The notes: generated from the letters alone by a model not told the origin. Shown: positions 7,263-16,400, numbered from the stretch's first letter. The stretch: 33,489 nt of DNA from Actinomycetes bacterium (GCA_021799915.1 JAJYZN010000003.1:1-33489); one strand, 5' to 3'. Numbers and translations: made by a program.

Positions 7263-7439
7263 GTGCTCGCCGAATCGGGTTTGGTGGGCCCCGAGCAGAA
7301 GCCTCACATCGATGCGGCCCTGACCAGGGAGGACGCGATGGTGTGGCGCTCAGAGTTCGTTGGTGCTCTCCCTTTTTCCCAGGTCCGACGCGCGAAGAAG
7401 GCTGTTGCTTCGCGCGCCGGAAGACTTCATAGTTCATGA
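7263..7439 (+). CDS. Possible small protein of 58 residues, unrecognised
   Basis: A short frame from GTG 7263 to TGA 7439 has codon composition compatible with coding (many third-position G/C). It has charged, plausible sequence such as EQKPHIDAALTREDAMVW and VRRAKKAVASRAG. It has no convincing ribosome-binding site and no family I recognise. It starts just 21 bp from the divergent response regulator. It could be a remnant or chance ORF, and it contains the inverted repeat at 7389-7416. Confidence 0.22.
   Translation: MLAESGLVGPEQKPHIDAALTREDAMVWRSEFVGALPFSQVRRAKKAVASRAGRLHSS
7389..7416. other. Perfect 9-bp inverted repeat with 10-nt loop
   Basis: cgcgcgaag (7389-7397) pairs with cttcgcgcg (7408-7416). 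There is no T-run on either side, so it is not a standard intrinsic terminator. It lies upstream of both the response regulator and the ParA operon; it could be a hairpin at an mRNA end or a protein-binding site. Confidence 0.5.
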
Positions 7440-7750
7440 CAGGCCAAGTGCTCCCAGACCTGGCGGATCTTGAGGGGGGCGTGCGGTGGAACCGGTGGCA
7501 GGCAGCGTCGGGGTCTCCTAGCTCTAGGGGGCCCCGACGGCCATTTCGGGCCTGGAGCGGTCCACTGCGCCACGGTTGGGCTCGGATGGTCGGTGGTCGA
7601 CCCTGGGAACTCTCCCGGCAGCAGCCAGCTACCACTATCTGCAGGTTCGTTCGGTGGGTTTCGAGTGCCCCGGGGCCCCCAGCTACGCGACCTGAGGGAA
7701 TGCGGTGGCGATCCACGAGATCCGCCACGGCGGACCCCATGGGAGCGCCC
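7440..7750. other. Stretch with no supported gene upstream of parA
   Basis: A ParA-frame reading extension and opposite-strand frames exist here, but their predicted sequences are low-complexity Arg/Pro/Ser-rich and unlike any family. The only signal I can name is the TACACT box just after it. It may be an untranslated regulatory region or decayed sequence. Confidence 0.4.
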
Positions 7751-7756
7751 TACACT
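7751..7756 (+). promoter_or_regulatory. Candidate -10 box (TACACT) of the parA operon
   Basis: TACACT ends 9 nt before ATG 7766, so transcription could begin at or next to the start codon. A GGAG (7759-7762) sits only 3 nt from the ATG, too close for a good Shine-Dalgarno. No clear -35 is seen. Confidence 0.3.
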
Positions 7757-7765
7757 CCGGAGTCG

Positions 7766-8536
7766 ATGAAGGTCGCGGCCGTGGCGAACCAGAAGGGTGG
7801 TGTGGCCAAGACCACGACGGTGCAGTCGCTCTCGGTGGCCATGGCGGAGCAGGGGCAACGAGTATTGGCCGTGGACCTCGACCCGCAGGCCTGCCTCACG
7901 TACTCGTTCGGGATTGACCCGGACTCGCTCGATTCGTCGCTGCACGACGTCCTCGTGAGACGAACCAAGGTGTCCGACGTGGTGGTCCCGGTGCGTGATG
8001 TGGAGGGGCTGTCCCTTCTTCCTGCCACCATTGACCTCGCGGGGGCCGAAGTCCACCTCCTGACCAAGACCGGGCGGGAGCACGTGTTGAGGCGGGCCCT
8101 GGAGTCGGTTCTTGCCGACTACGACGTGCTGCTGATCGACTGCCCACCCTCTCTCGGCGTGCTCACCATCAACGGACTGACGGCTGCAGACGGAGTCCTG
8201 ATCCCCCTCCAATGCGAAGCCCTCAGCAACCGGGGAGTGGGTCAGCTGCTCGAGACCATCGACGACGTGAGGTTGTTCGCCAACTCTGACGTGCGGGTCC
8301 TCGGGGTGTTGGCGACCATGTTCGATGGACGCACCCGGCATTCCCGACACGTTCTCGACGGAGTGGGCCAACGCTACGGATTGGAGGTGTGGCAACCCCC
8401 AGTGCCGAAGTCGGTGAGGTTTGCCGAGTCGCCGATGGTCGGTAGATCGATACTTCAGCATGCTCCGAACAGCCCGGGGGCGGCCGCTTACAGGGAATTG
8501 GCCGGCCATCTCGTCCGGGTCATGGGGTCCGAGTAG
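7766..8536 (+). CDS. ParA/Soj-family ATPase (orphan)
   Basis: A 256-residue P-loop ATPase of the ParA/MinD class, which forms ATP-dependent dimers that bind DNA or membrane and position cargo. The deviant Walker A is KGGVAKTT (10-17, signature K10 and catalytic K15), the switch I-like Walker A' is DLDPQ (37-41), and Walker B is VLLIDCPPS (121-129). It begins directly with the first beta strand and has no N-terminal HTH, so it is of the Soj/type Ib form. The start ATG 7766 matches the family's N-terminus. There is no parB or parS-like repeat nearby. The stop overlaps the ribosome-binding site of the next gene, a zinc-ribbon protein that is the obvious partner candidate. It is probably not the main chromosome-segregation ParA, which normally sits by parB near the origin. 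Confidence 0.93.
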   Translation: MKVAAVANQKGGVAKTTTVQSLSVAMAEQGQRVLAVDLDPQACLTYSFGIDPDSLDSSLHDVLVRRTKVSDVVVPVRDVEGLSLLPATIDLAGAEVHLLTKTGREHVLRRALESVLADYDVLLIDCPPSLGVLTINGLTAADGVLIPLQCEALSNRGVGQLLETIDDVRLFANSDVRVLGVLATMFDGRTRHSRHVLDGVGQRYGLEVWQPPVPKSVRFAESPMVGRSILQHAPNSPGAAAYRELAGHLVRVMGSE

Positions 8537-8543
8537 GAGATCG

Positions 8544-9080
8544 GTGATCGACGAACAGAATCCCGGCGGCTCCGGGACCGATCCGACCGTGGATGCACAC
8601 GGTGCATCGGAAGGCTGCTCGGGGATGCCGCCTTCGGGCGCCCCGGGGTCGGCGCGGCGGCAATCGCCTGATCCCCTGGGACGACGGGCCCTCTTCTGGC
8701 ATCCGACCGACCCACCCCGTTCGCCGCGACAATCGTCGAGCTCAACGGGGGTCCGTCGTCGCGCCGACGGAAAGCGGGCGCTGTTCTCGGCATCCCCTGG
8801 GGACCCCACGGCCGATGTCGACGGCGACGGTTGGAGTAGCCCGGCCATCGCCTACGGCGTAGAGCACGCGTCGGACCGTGGCCCCGTCGATGATCGCGGT
8901 CGATTCGTCGTCTCGTGCGCGTCGTGCGGAGGCGAGGCCCGGATCGGCCTTCTGGACCTCCTCATCTTCCAGTTTCCCCTCGGCTTCTGGCTGCCCCGTG
9001 GGCGCTATGACCATCGGATGACCTGCCCGTTGTGTCGCCGGCGGGTGTGGGCGGGGATCACCGTTCGTCGCTCCCGGTGA
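8544..9080 (+). CDS. Unrecognised zinc-ribbon protein with RALF repeats
   Basis: A 178-residue protein I do not recognise. The start GTG 8544 has AGGAG at 8535-8539, which overlaps the parA stop. Residues 1-115 look disordered (Gly/Pro/Ser/Arg-rich) and hold two similar segments 30 residues apart, GRRALF (46-51) and GKRALF (76-81), each followed by a short stretch ending in DP. The C-terminal part (about 118-178) has C125-x2-C128 and C161-x2-C164 separated by 32 residues including a hydrophobic stretch (LLDLLIFQFPLGFWL). This fits a zinc ribbon with an inserted loop. Its stop overlaps the DedA start (GTGA). Operon position suggests a ParA partner or adaptor, with the basic RALF segments as possible contact sites; that is inference. 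Confidence 0.75.
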   Translation: MIDEQNPGGSGTDPTVDAHGASEGCSGMPPSGAPGSARRQSPDPLGRRALFWHPTDPPRSPRQSSSSTGVRRRADGKRALFSASPGDPTADVDGDGWSSPAIAYGVEHASDRGPVDDRGRFVVSCASCGGEARIGLLDLLIFQFPLGFWLPRGRYDHRMTCPLCRRRVWAGITVRRSR

Positions 9081-9703
9081 GCATCCAACACCTGGTCGAC
9101 ACCGGGGGCTACCTTGCCGTTTTCGGGCTGGTGGCCGGGGAGAGCCTTGGCGTGCCCCTTCCCGGTGAGACCGCGGTGGTCGCGGCGGCGACCTATGCCG
9201 GGACCACGGGTCACCTGTCAGTGGCGGCCATCTTCGTCGTCGCCAGCGCTGCTGCCATCATCGGTGATTCGGTCGGCTACCTCATTGGAAGGCGGGGGGG
9301 GTATCGGCTACTGCGCCGGTGGGGGCGGTACATCCGGATTGACGAACCGAAGATCAAGGTCGCTCGCTACCTCTTCACACGACATGGCGGCAAAGTGGTG
9401 TTCTTCGGCCGGTTCGTATCGATCCTACGAACGTACGCGGCGTTCCTGGCCGGTGTCGCCATCATGCGTTACCGACGGTTTCTGGCATTCAACGCCATGG
9501 GCGGGGTGGTGTGGGCAGCGATCTACACCTTCGGCGCGTACTACGCCGGCTCGACGTTGACTCGCCTGACGACGCCAGTTGACATTGCCGTGGGAGTGGC
9601 AGCAGTGCTGATCGTGGTGGCGGCGGCGATACTGGTTCACCGGCGACTGGCAGCCCTCGTTGAAGTAGCTGAAGCGGAGTTCCCTGGCCCGTTGGACCCA
9701 TGA
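9077..9703 (+). CDS. DedA-family inner-membrane protein
   Basis: A 208-residue DedA/SNARE-associated (VTT-domain) protein. These integral membrane proteins are linked to lipid scrambling or undecaprenyl-phosphate recycling and to membrane homeostasis. Diagnostic segments are ESLGVPLPGE near the N-terminus, GDSVGYLIGRRGG, and FFGRFVSILRTYAAFLAGVA, with hydrophobic helices between and a last helix near residues 165-190. GTG 9077 overlaps the stop of the zinc-ribbon gene, showing translational coupling. The open frame extends 15 codons upstream without a ribosome-binding site, and I reject that extension. It is the third gene of the parA operon and converges on the MBL hydrolase 15 bp away. Confidence 0.92.
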   Translation: MSIQHLVDTGGYLAVFGLVAGESLGVPLPGETAVVAAATYAGTTGHLSVAAIFVVASAAAIIGDSVGYLIGRRGGYRLLRRWGRYIRIDEPKIKVARYLFTRHGGKVVFFGRFVSILRTYAAFLAGVAIMRYRRFLAFNAMGGVVWAAIYTFGAYYAGSTLTRLTTPVDIAVGVAAVLIVVAAAILVHRRLAALVEVAEAEFPGPLDP

Positions 9704-9718
9704 GCAGGATCTCGGGGA

Positions 9719-10774
9719 TCAGGTGAGGTAGAAGCGCGTCGGTACCGCCGGCTCTCGCCTCACCCGACCGCGGCGCTCCAGGAGGACCAGGTGTGCCAGC
9801 GTCTCGCCGTTCGCTGCCCGTTGCATGAAGGACGGGATCTCATCCCAGGGGCGCGACCACTCCAGCGACAGCGTGAGCTCCCACGCAGAGGAGCCGGGTT
9901 GCCGGGCCAGAGCCCTTTCGATGGAAGTGAGCCGGTCGCCGTGGTGCCGCTCGATCTCTCCAATTCGTGTCGCCAATCCGGTGAACCGGTACTCGTGGGC
10001 CGGTAGGACTTCTTCTGGATCGAGATACCGGAGCCGAGCGAGCGATTCGAGGTAGTCGCCGAGGGGATTCGAGTCCTGTTGACTGTGAAAGGAGATGTTC
10101 GGCGTGATTCGAGGCAAGACGTGGTCTCCCGACAGCAGAATGCGGTGGCGTGGACTGACAAGGCAGATATGTCCCGGAGAATGTCCGGGGGTCCAGATGG
10201 TCTGGAGGTCCCAACCTGGCAGGTCGAGCTTCTGGTTGTCGTCCAGCAGGACGTCGGGTTCGGCCATTGACACCAGCGATCGAATCTCCATGGAGGCGTG
10301 CGCCAGATCGGGGAGCTTGTCCTCGGGGACGCCCGACATGGCCAAAAGGTCGGTCATCCGGGCCACGAGGTCGTCGGTCTCCACGTAGCGGCCTCTCAGG
10401 AGGGCGGCGTCGGCAGGATGGAGGCCCACCCAGGCCCCCGACGCCTCCCGGACCCTGCCGGCCAGTCCGTAGTGGTCAGGATGGATGTGCGTCACCACGA
10501 CGGCCTGGACGTCACTCATCGTGCCTCCGGCCTCGGCCACTCCGTGATTGAGAGCTTCCCAGGCTTCGTCGGTGTTCCACCCCGCGTCCACCAGGGCCAG
10601 CCCGTGGTCGAGCTCGAAGAGGTACACCAGTACGTAGCGGAGCGGATTGTCGGGGATGGGGACCGGGATCGACCATAAGCCCGGACGTACGAGCTCGACC
10701 GGAGGAAGCACGTGGTGGTCCCACGCCTCCTTCTGGGCGATTCCGGTGACTTCGGGCACGCCGGCACGGTACAC
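9719..10774 (-). CDS. MBL-fold metallo-hydrolase
   Basis: A 351-residue metallo-beta-lactamase-fold hydrolase. The metal site is THIHPDH (H96, H98, D100, H101), followed by GHSPGHICLV and LLSGDHVL, which supply the further histidine and bridging aspartate. A C-terminal helical extension (from about 260) is typical of the larger LACTB2/glyoxalase-II-like hydrolases. The substrate is not determined; thioesters, lactones and RNA are all known in the superfamily. GTG 10774 gives the longest form but has no clear ribosome-binding site. A GTG at codon 22 follows an AAGGAGG at long spacing, so the start is unsure. A 243-bp divergent gap separates it from the first GGDEF-EAL gene. Confidence 0.85.
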   Translation of the reverse strand: MYRAGVPEVTGIAQKEAWDHHVLPPVELVRPGLWSIPVPIPDNPLRYVLVYLFELDHGLALVDAGWNTDEAWEALNHGVAEAGGTMSDVQAVVVTHIHPDHYGLAGRVREASGAWVGLHPADAALLRGRYVETDDLVARMTDLLAMSGVPEDKLPDLAHASMEIRSLVSMAEPDVLLDDNQKLDLPGWDLQTIWTPGHSPGHICLVSPRHRILLSGDHVLPRITPNISFHSQQDSNPLGDYLESLARLRYLDPEEVLPAHEYRFTGLATRIGEIERHHGDRLTSIERALARQPGSSAWELTLSLEWSRPWDEIPSFMQRAANGETLAHLVLLERRGRVRREPAVPTRFYLT

Positions 10775-11017
10775 GGGCTGGGGTCAGTGGGGCCATCTTG
10801 GCGGCTGTCCCTCGGATGTCCGGCCGGCACGCTGCTCCCACTCCCGTCGAGCCAGGGCCTTCGGTATCAAAACTGTGGTAAAACGGTGAGGAAGCGTGAC
10901 CGCCCGGCAGATCGAAGGGCGGGGAATTGGTACTCTACGGCGGGGCGGGGAGCGCCCCGAAGGCGGTCCACGGGGGAGCGTTGGCAAGGCGCGGACCCGT
11001 GGGGACGAGGGGGGATC

Positions 11018-12745
11018 GTGGTCCGCACGAACGATGCTGCGTGGCGGTTCCAGCAGGTTATCGAGAGTTGCCCTGACGCGTTCGTCGAGATCGACGGCAA
11101 CTGCCTCATCACCGAGTGGAACGGCGAAGCCGAACGGCTGTTCGGATGGCGTCGATCCGAGCTCCTCGGCCGCTCGGTGTTCGGGATCATCGGTGAGCAG
11201 GCCACTGACGTCGTAGAACAGGGTGTATCCGTGTTCAGGGCCATGGCCGAGGCCGAGAACGTCAGCTTGGCCGAGATGATGCGCATCTTCCCGAATCTCG
11301 CAATCGACGTCCGCCACAAGGATGGGCGCATGTTGCTGACCAGCGGCATGGTCTTTGCCACCCGCATCGATGCGGATTTCCGGCTCGGTGGGTACTTTCG
11401 GATAGCAACGCCTGGAGACGGCCCCTCACCCGAGGTCCTCGACCGCGATCGGCTGCACGATCAGTTGACCGGGCTTCCGAACCGTGCACTGTTCATGCGC
11501 CGTCTCGGGGTGGCGATCGACGACCTGGGAGGGAGTACCGGGTCCGTGGCCGTGGTGGTGATCGACCTCGACCGGTTCAAGGCGATCAACGACGCGCTGG
11601 GCCATGACGTAGGTGACGACGTGCTGGTGACCGTGGCGTCCCGCCTGCGGTTGGCCGGCGGCGGGGTGCGACCCATGCTCTGTCGGCTGGGAGGTGATGA
11701 ATTCCTGGCCATGTTCGAGCATCCAGCGGCACAGGCCGGAGATCTGGCCGACGCATTCGCCGAAGTGGCTTTGGAATCGATCGAGGAGCCTATCGATGTG
11801 GGCGAGAGCGAGATCTTTCTCACGGCGAGTGCCGGGATAGCTTCGACCGATCGGCGGGACTGCGATGCGTCGCAGCTCCTGTCGAACGCCGACGCGGCGA
11901 TGCATGAAGCGAAGGGGTTGGGAGGCAAGGGAAAGCGACTGTTCGGAGATGCCATGCGGGCCCTCGTGGTGGAGAGGATGACCACCGAGCACTCTCTTCA
12001 CCGGGCATTGGACCGCCGAGAGCTCACCCTCTTCTACCAGCCGGTCGTCGATATCTCGGCCTCGGCGACGATAGGTGTCGAAGCTCTCATTCGTTGGCAG
12101 CACCCCGAACAGGGTCTGGTTGCGCCGGATCGCTTCATCCCGGTGGCAGAGGAGAGCGGGTTGATTATCCCGATTGGGGCCTGGGTGCTCGAAGAAGCAT
12201 GCAGCCAACTTCGAAATTGGCGGAGCCACGGTGACAGCGATGATTCGGGGATGATGGAAGTGAACCTGTCCGCTCGACAGATTGATCATCCCGGAATTGT
12301 GACGACGGTCGAAGACATCCTGAAAGGGACGGGGTTGCCGCCTGAGAACCTCACCCTCGAGATCACCGAAAGTGCCCTGATGCGTGATGCCATTGCGGCG
12401 CTCGGCGTGCTTCGAGCACTGAAGAGCATCGGCGTGTCGCTTGCGATCGACGACTTCGGGACCGGCTATTCCTCGCTGAGCTACCTGCAGCGCTTTCCCT
12501 TGGACATCTTGAAAGTCGACAAGTCCTTCGTAGACGAGCTAGGGAACGAGCAGGGAAGCGAGATCGTGGCGGCGGTGATCAACTTGGCTCACGCCCTCGG
12601 TCTCCGGGTTGTCGCCGAAGGGGTCGAAACGGAAGCACAGTTGGATGTCCTAAGACACCTTGGTTGCGACTACGCACAGGGTTACCTGTTCTCCCGCCCG
12701 GTGCCCGCGACCGAGCTGGCGGGAAAGTTTTCCCTCGGGGCTTGA
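11018..12745 (+). CDS. PAS-GGDEF-EAL cyclic-di-GMP enzyme
   Basis: A 575-residue signalling protein. A PAS sensor (about 8-130, WRFQQVIESCPDAFVEID then GRSVFGIIGE) precedes a diguanylate cyclase domain (about 142-305) with intact GGDEF (225-229). A c-di-GMP phosphodiesterase domain (about 322-570) has EAL (355-357), NLS, LEITES, DDFGTG (478-482) and AEGVE all present. Both catalytic sites look competent. The product-inhibition RxxD site before GGDEF is missing (RPML). No membrane segment is seen, so it is probably cytoplasmic. The start is GTG 11018, preceded by a GAGGGGGG ribosome-binding site; the frame is open further upstream but that stretch is low-complexity. It faces the larger GGDEF-EAL gene across tRNA-Pro. 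Confidence 0.93.
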   Translation: MVRTNDAAWRFQQVIESCPDAFVEIDGNCLITEWNGEAERLFGWRRSELLGRSVFGIIGEQATDVVEQGVSVFRAMAEAENVSLAEMMRIFPNLAIDVRHKDGRMLLTSGMVFATRIDADFRLGGYFRIATPGDGPSPEVLDRDRLHDQLTGLPNRALFMRRLGVAIDDLGGSTGSVAVVVIDLDRFKAINDALGHDVGDDVLVTVASRLRLAGGGVRPMLCRLGGDEFLAMFEHPAAQAGDLADAFAEVALESIEEPIDVGESEIFLTASAGIASTDRRDCDASQLLSNADAAMHEAKGLGGKGKRLFGDAMRALVVERMTTEHSLHRALDRRELTLFYQPVVDISASATIGVEALIRWQHPEQGLVAPDRFIPVAEESGLIIPIGAWVLEEACSQLRNWRSHGDSDDSGMMEVNLSARQIDHPGIVTTVEDILKGTGLPPENLTLEITESALMRDAIAALGVLRALKSIGVSLAIDDFGTGYSSLSYLQRFPLDILKVDKSFVDELGNEQGSEIVAAVINLAHALGLRVVAEGVETEAQLDVLRHLGCDYAQGYLFSRPVPATELAGKFSLGA

Positions 12746-12949
12746 TCCGATCCCCGGCCCGGCTCCGGTGGCATGGGCGAGCAAACCTGACCGAGCCGGC
12801 ACCCGCCCGGTGTCGACGGGGTCACGAACCAAGCTCCCTCGCTGCTGGCCGACCCTCGAGGCCATGGTCGTCGTCGAGCTCCGGGACCGCCTGGCACGAA
12901 GCTGAAGAGATCCCCACGCAACCCGTCAAGACCTTCGTGACCTTCGTGG

Positions 12950-13022
12950 TCGGGGAGGGGGGACTTGAACCCCCGACTTCCTGCCCCCAAAGCAGGCGCG
13001 CTGCCATCTGCGCCACTCCCCG
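12950..13022 (-). tRNA. tRNA-Pro (TGG anticodon)
   Basis: On the minus strand, acceptor CGGGGAG pairs with CTCCCCG, with discriminator A at 12950. The C1:G72 pair is typical of bacterial tRNA-Pro. The anticodon stem CCTGC/GCAGG encloses TTTGGGG, giving anticodon TGG. The T-arm is GGGGG-TTCAAGT-CCCCC. CCA is not encoded. It lies downstream of the DUF5679 gene and its hairpin. The 204 bp between the GGDEF-EAL stop and this gene show nothing recognisable. Confidence 0.96.
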
Positions 13023-13098
13023 CGGCTGGTGATCTCCGTTCGATGCTAACGCGTGAGAGCTCAGGCGCGGCCAGCAGGGACCCCCTGCCACCGGGAGC

Positions 13099-13142
13099 GA
13101 TCAACAGGGCGGCGAGCGAAAATCCCCGCCGCCCTGTTGATC
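13099..13142 (-). terminator. Strong terminator-like hairpin after the DUF5679 gene
   Basis: A perfect 16-bp inverted repeat, gatcaacagggcggcg at 13099-13114 with its complement at 13127-13142, has a 12-nt loop. It starts within the DUF5679 stop codon. There is no U-run, as is common for actinobacterial terminator hairpins. It would separate the small gene from tRNA-Pro. Confidence 0.75.
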
Positions 13143-13293
13143 AGGACTTCTTGCCCAGGATGCGGTTCATCTTGGTGCCGCAGGTGGGGCATGCACCCTG
13201 TGCGGCGCGCCGACCGTTGGCCAGCTCGACCTCCTGGCCGTCGAACGTACGCTTCTCGCGGCATTTCACGCAGTACCCCTCGTATTCCGCCAT
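13141..13293 (-). CDS. DUF5679 small zinc-ribbon protein
   Basis: A 50-residue protein from ATG 13293 to TGA 13141, with a strong GAGGAG ribosome-binding site. It reads MAEYEGYCVKCREKRTF at the start, a central variable loop with NGRRAAQGACPTCGTKM, and a lysine-rich end. C8-x2-C11 and C35-x2-C38 form a zinc ribbon, matching the small DUF5679 family common in Actinobacteria and Chloroflexi. Function is unknown; nucleic-acid binding is plausible for a small basic zinc ribbon. A strong hairpin follows immediately. It is too short for standard length cut-offs but well supported. Confidence 0.88.
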   Translation of the reverse strand: MAEYEGYCVKCREKRTFDGQEVELANGRRAAQGACPTCGTKMNRILGKKS

Positions 13294-13460
13294 GTCTGCT
13301 CCTCTCAATGCTGGTCGTCTCCGGGTGGCCCCGGCTGTCCCCCGAACCGAGACGGGTCGACGCTACCGCCCGTGTGGAGCCGAAGGGGGGATGGTACGAC
13401 GCCGCCGTCCCGAGTGACGGTCTGGCTTCAGTGATCAGACCAGCGAAGGAGCGCTGGGTG

Positions 13461-16400
13461 TCAGTTGAACGGCAGCAGAGAATCGGCGACGGCGCTATAC
13501 GGTGAGGCGTCGCCGTCACCGTCGCCGTCACCGTCACCGTCACCGTCACCGTCACCGTCAGGTGACTCGAGCATTCGACGAACGTCTCCGGGAAGCAACG
13601 GAGGGCTGAAGAAGAACCCCTGGGCGGTGTTGCAACCGCGCTGGAGGAGCACGCGGCTCTGGTGCGAGTTCTCGACCCCTTCGGCCACGCACTCGAGCCC
13701 GAGCTTGTCCGCCATTCCGATGATTGCCGAAGCCAGGGAGTTCAATTCGTCAGAGGGACCAAGAATCTGGACGAAGGAGCGGTCGATCTTGAGCGTGCTG
13801 ACCGGGAATGCCGCGACTTGCTGGAGCGAAGAGGTGCCGGTACCGAAATCGTCGATGGAGAATCGAACGCCGTGCTGGCGAAGGCGGTCAGCGGTCGCCC
13901 GCATAATCCCGTCGTTGTCGACCGCCACCCGTTCGGTGATCTCCACTTCGAGGCAGTCTGGGTCGATGGCGAATTCGTCGAGAGCCGAAAGCACCGTGTC
14001 GACGAACCCGGAATGGAGGAGGTCCCTGCCAGAGACGTTGACCGACATCCGAAGCGGAGGCAGCTCCTCGTCCAGCCACTCCCGCATCTGGCGGACCGCC
14101 TCGTGGATGACGAATGCGTCGATCCCGACGATGACGTCGCTCTCCTCGGCCCGAGGAATGAACTGCGCCGGCTCGAGGACGCCTCGCACCGGGTGACGCC
14201 ACCGAACCAGAGCTTCGACCCCTACGACCTGGTTCGTGTGGAGGTCGATGTACGGTTGGTAGAGAACGAACAGCTCGTTCCGCTCCACCGCATGCCGAAG
14301 GTCCGCCTCCAGTTGGGCGTCCTGGGCCAGAGTGTCCATTTCGGACCCGTCGTTGGCGTAGATCGTGTACGTGTTCCGGCCATTGCTCTTTGACTGGTAC
14401 ATGGCCTCGTCGGCGTGGCTCAGGAGGTCGTCGTAGGTCTCCCCGTGCTCGGGGTAGACGGCGACGCCGATACTGGCCGACGTGTACACCTCGATCCCCT
14501 GGATGGAGTAGGGCTCGTGGAGAACCTCGAGCATCCTTCGGCAAAGTTGGCGAATGCCCGACATGTCGGCGAGCCCCGGAAGAAGGACGGCGAACTCGTC
14601 TCCGCCAAGCCGTGCCACCGTGTCTTGGCGTCGGACGACGTCCCTGAGGCGTTCGGAGACCTGCCGGATGAGCTCGTCACCGGCCGCGTGGCCGAGGGTG
14701 TCGTTGACCCGCTTGAAGCGATCCAGGTCGACGAAGAACATCGAAGATGGTTCGCCCACCCGCTTGGCCCTCTCGAGCTCCTGGTGCACGCGATCCTCAA
14801 GGAGGCGGCGGTTCGGGAGGCCCGTGAGGGCGTCGTGCCAGGCCAAGTGGCCGACCTGTTCGAGCAGCCAGGCGTTCTGGAATGCGGTCACTGCCTGGTC
14901 GGCGAGGGCCCGAAGGCGCTCGTGGAGGTCTCGATCCATTCGGGGATCAGTCGGTGGGGGGTTGAAGAACTCCGCGGCGACGACCCCCAGGAATTCCTCA
15001 TCCGAGAACAGTGGGGTCATGATGCTCACGCTCGTGCCGAATCGGTCCAACACGTCGCGAAGGAAGGGGTCTTCGGTGCTTCGGTCGATGACCACGAGAT
15101 CTCGTGAACCCATGAGGGTGTTGATCATCGGCGTGTCGTCTATTGAGATCGTGAAGGCCTGGCTGCTGCCGTCGGTTTCCTCGCCCAAGAAGTCGACTTC
15201 CAACTCCACGTCGAAGATGATGGGCTCGTCGGTGACGGGCAGGACAGGCTCGGACGAATCCCGATCCTGGCCCAGGTCAGTGCCTGAGATCGCCTTGACG
15301 GTGAGCTGCTGGTCAAATGCGTCCCACAGCAGGACCGATGCCCGCTCGCACTGGGCGACAGCCGGCACGGTGTTGGCCAAAGTCTGCGACACTTCGTCGG
15401 TGGACCCGACACGGGAGAGCGCCTTCGAGAAGTCCAGAAGCGCCCGTGCGGTCTCAGAGGAACGCCGCGACTCGGCGAGGGAGGTCACCAAGTCCAATGC
15501 GGTGGCGGCGTAGTTGGCATAGAGGGAGAACATTTCCCGCTCCCTCTCCATGAAGCGCATGCCCGGGGGGTAGACGGCGGCAAGGCGGCCGTACCGACGC
15601 CGTGACGAAGCAATGTCCACGATGAGACGCGATCCGCCGGCGTCATCAGGAAGGGGCTGCCACAGCTCGTCGGCCAGAGCCCTGGCCTCGTGCTCGGCGA
15701 ACCCGTGGTGGTGCAGCTGCAGCGGCTCTTCAGGGGACGTTTGGACCACGAGCAGGTACCGCGGGGCATTGACGGCCCCCGCAGCCCGGCGCGTGATACT
15801 GGACAACAGCTCAGGCAGGTCTTCACCCGAGAGCAGGTCCGACGCCGTGGAGAACACCTCTTCCAGGCGTTCTCCCATCTGACGGAGCTGCTCTTGGAGC
15901 ATGGAAACACGGGTGTCGGCGTCCATTTCAAGTTCCGAGCGCGCCTCGACCACGCCCTGCTGGTTCCAGGCCATGGAGTACAAGCTCGTACGCTCGTCCA
16001 CGAACGAGCTCCATTGACCCGCTTCCCAGGCCACGCTGTAGAGGCAGAACCTCCCTCCGCGGGCCTGGCACTCGGTCTCGGTCACGGCGGCCGGCACGAG
16101 ACCGAAGAGCACCGGAACCTGGGAGAGGAGCCCTTTGGTGAAGTCGCAGAGGAACTGGTGGCGGGCGAAGCCCGGCCGAGTGAGCGCTTGCACCACCGCG
16201 TGGGCATCGCCCACCTCGAGTGGTTCGAGGGTCGATACGGTCGTGAATTTCGCCGCCGCCGCGGTGACATTGCGGAGCAGTTCGGCCGGGGACCCGAGGG
16301 AACGGAGAAGATTGGCCACATCGGTCCCGTCGTGCTGGCGGAGCATCTCCTCGCCAACGTGACGCCCGATCTCCGGGTCGGAAGCGACGCGACTGGCGGC

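Noticed and set aside
6286..7323. 345-residue plus-strand frame opposite the response regulator
   Set aside because: Antisense shadow; the minus strand encodes a receiver domain.
7436..7765. N-terminal extension of ParA by 110 residues
   Set aside because: The extension is low-complexity, while ParA proteins of this class start at the first beta strand with the P-loop about ten residues in, as from ATG 7766.
7427..8848. 473-residue open frame opposite parA
   Set aside because: His/Arg/Pro-rich antisense frame with no recognisable domain.
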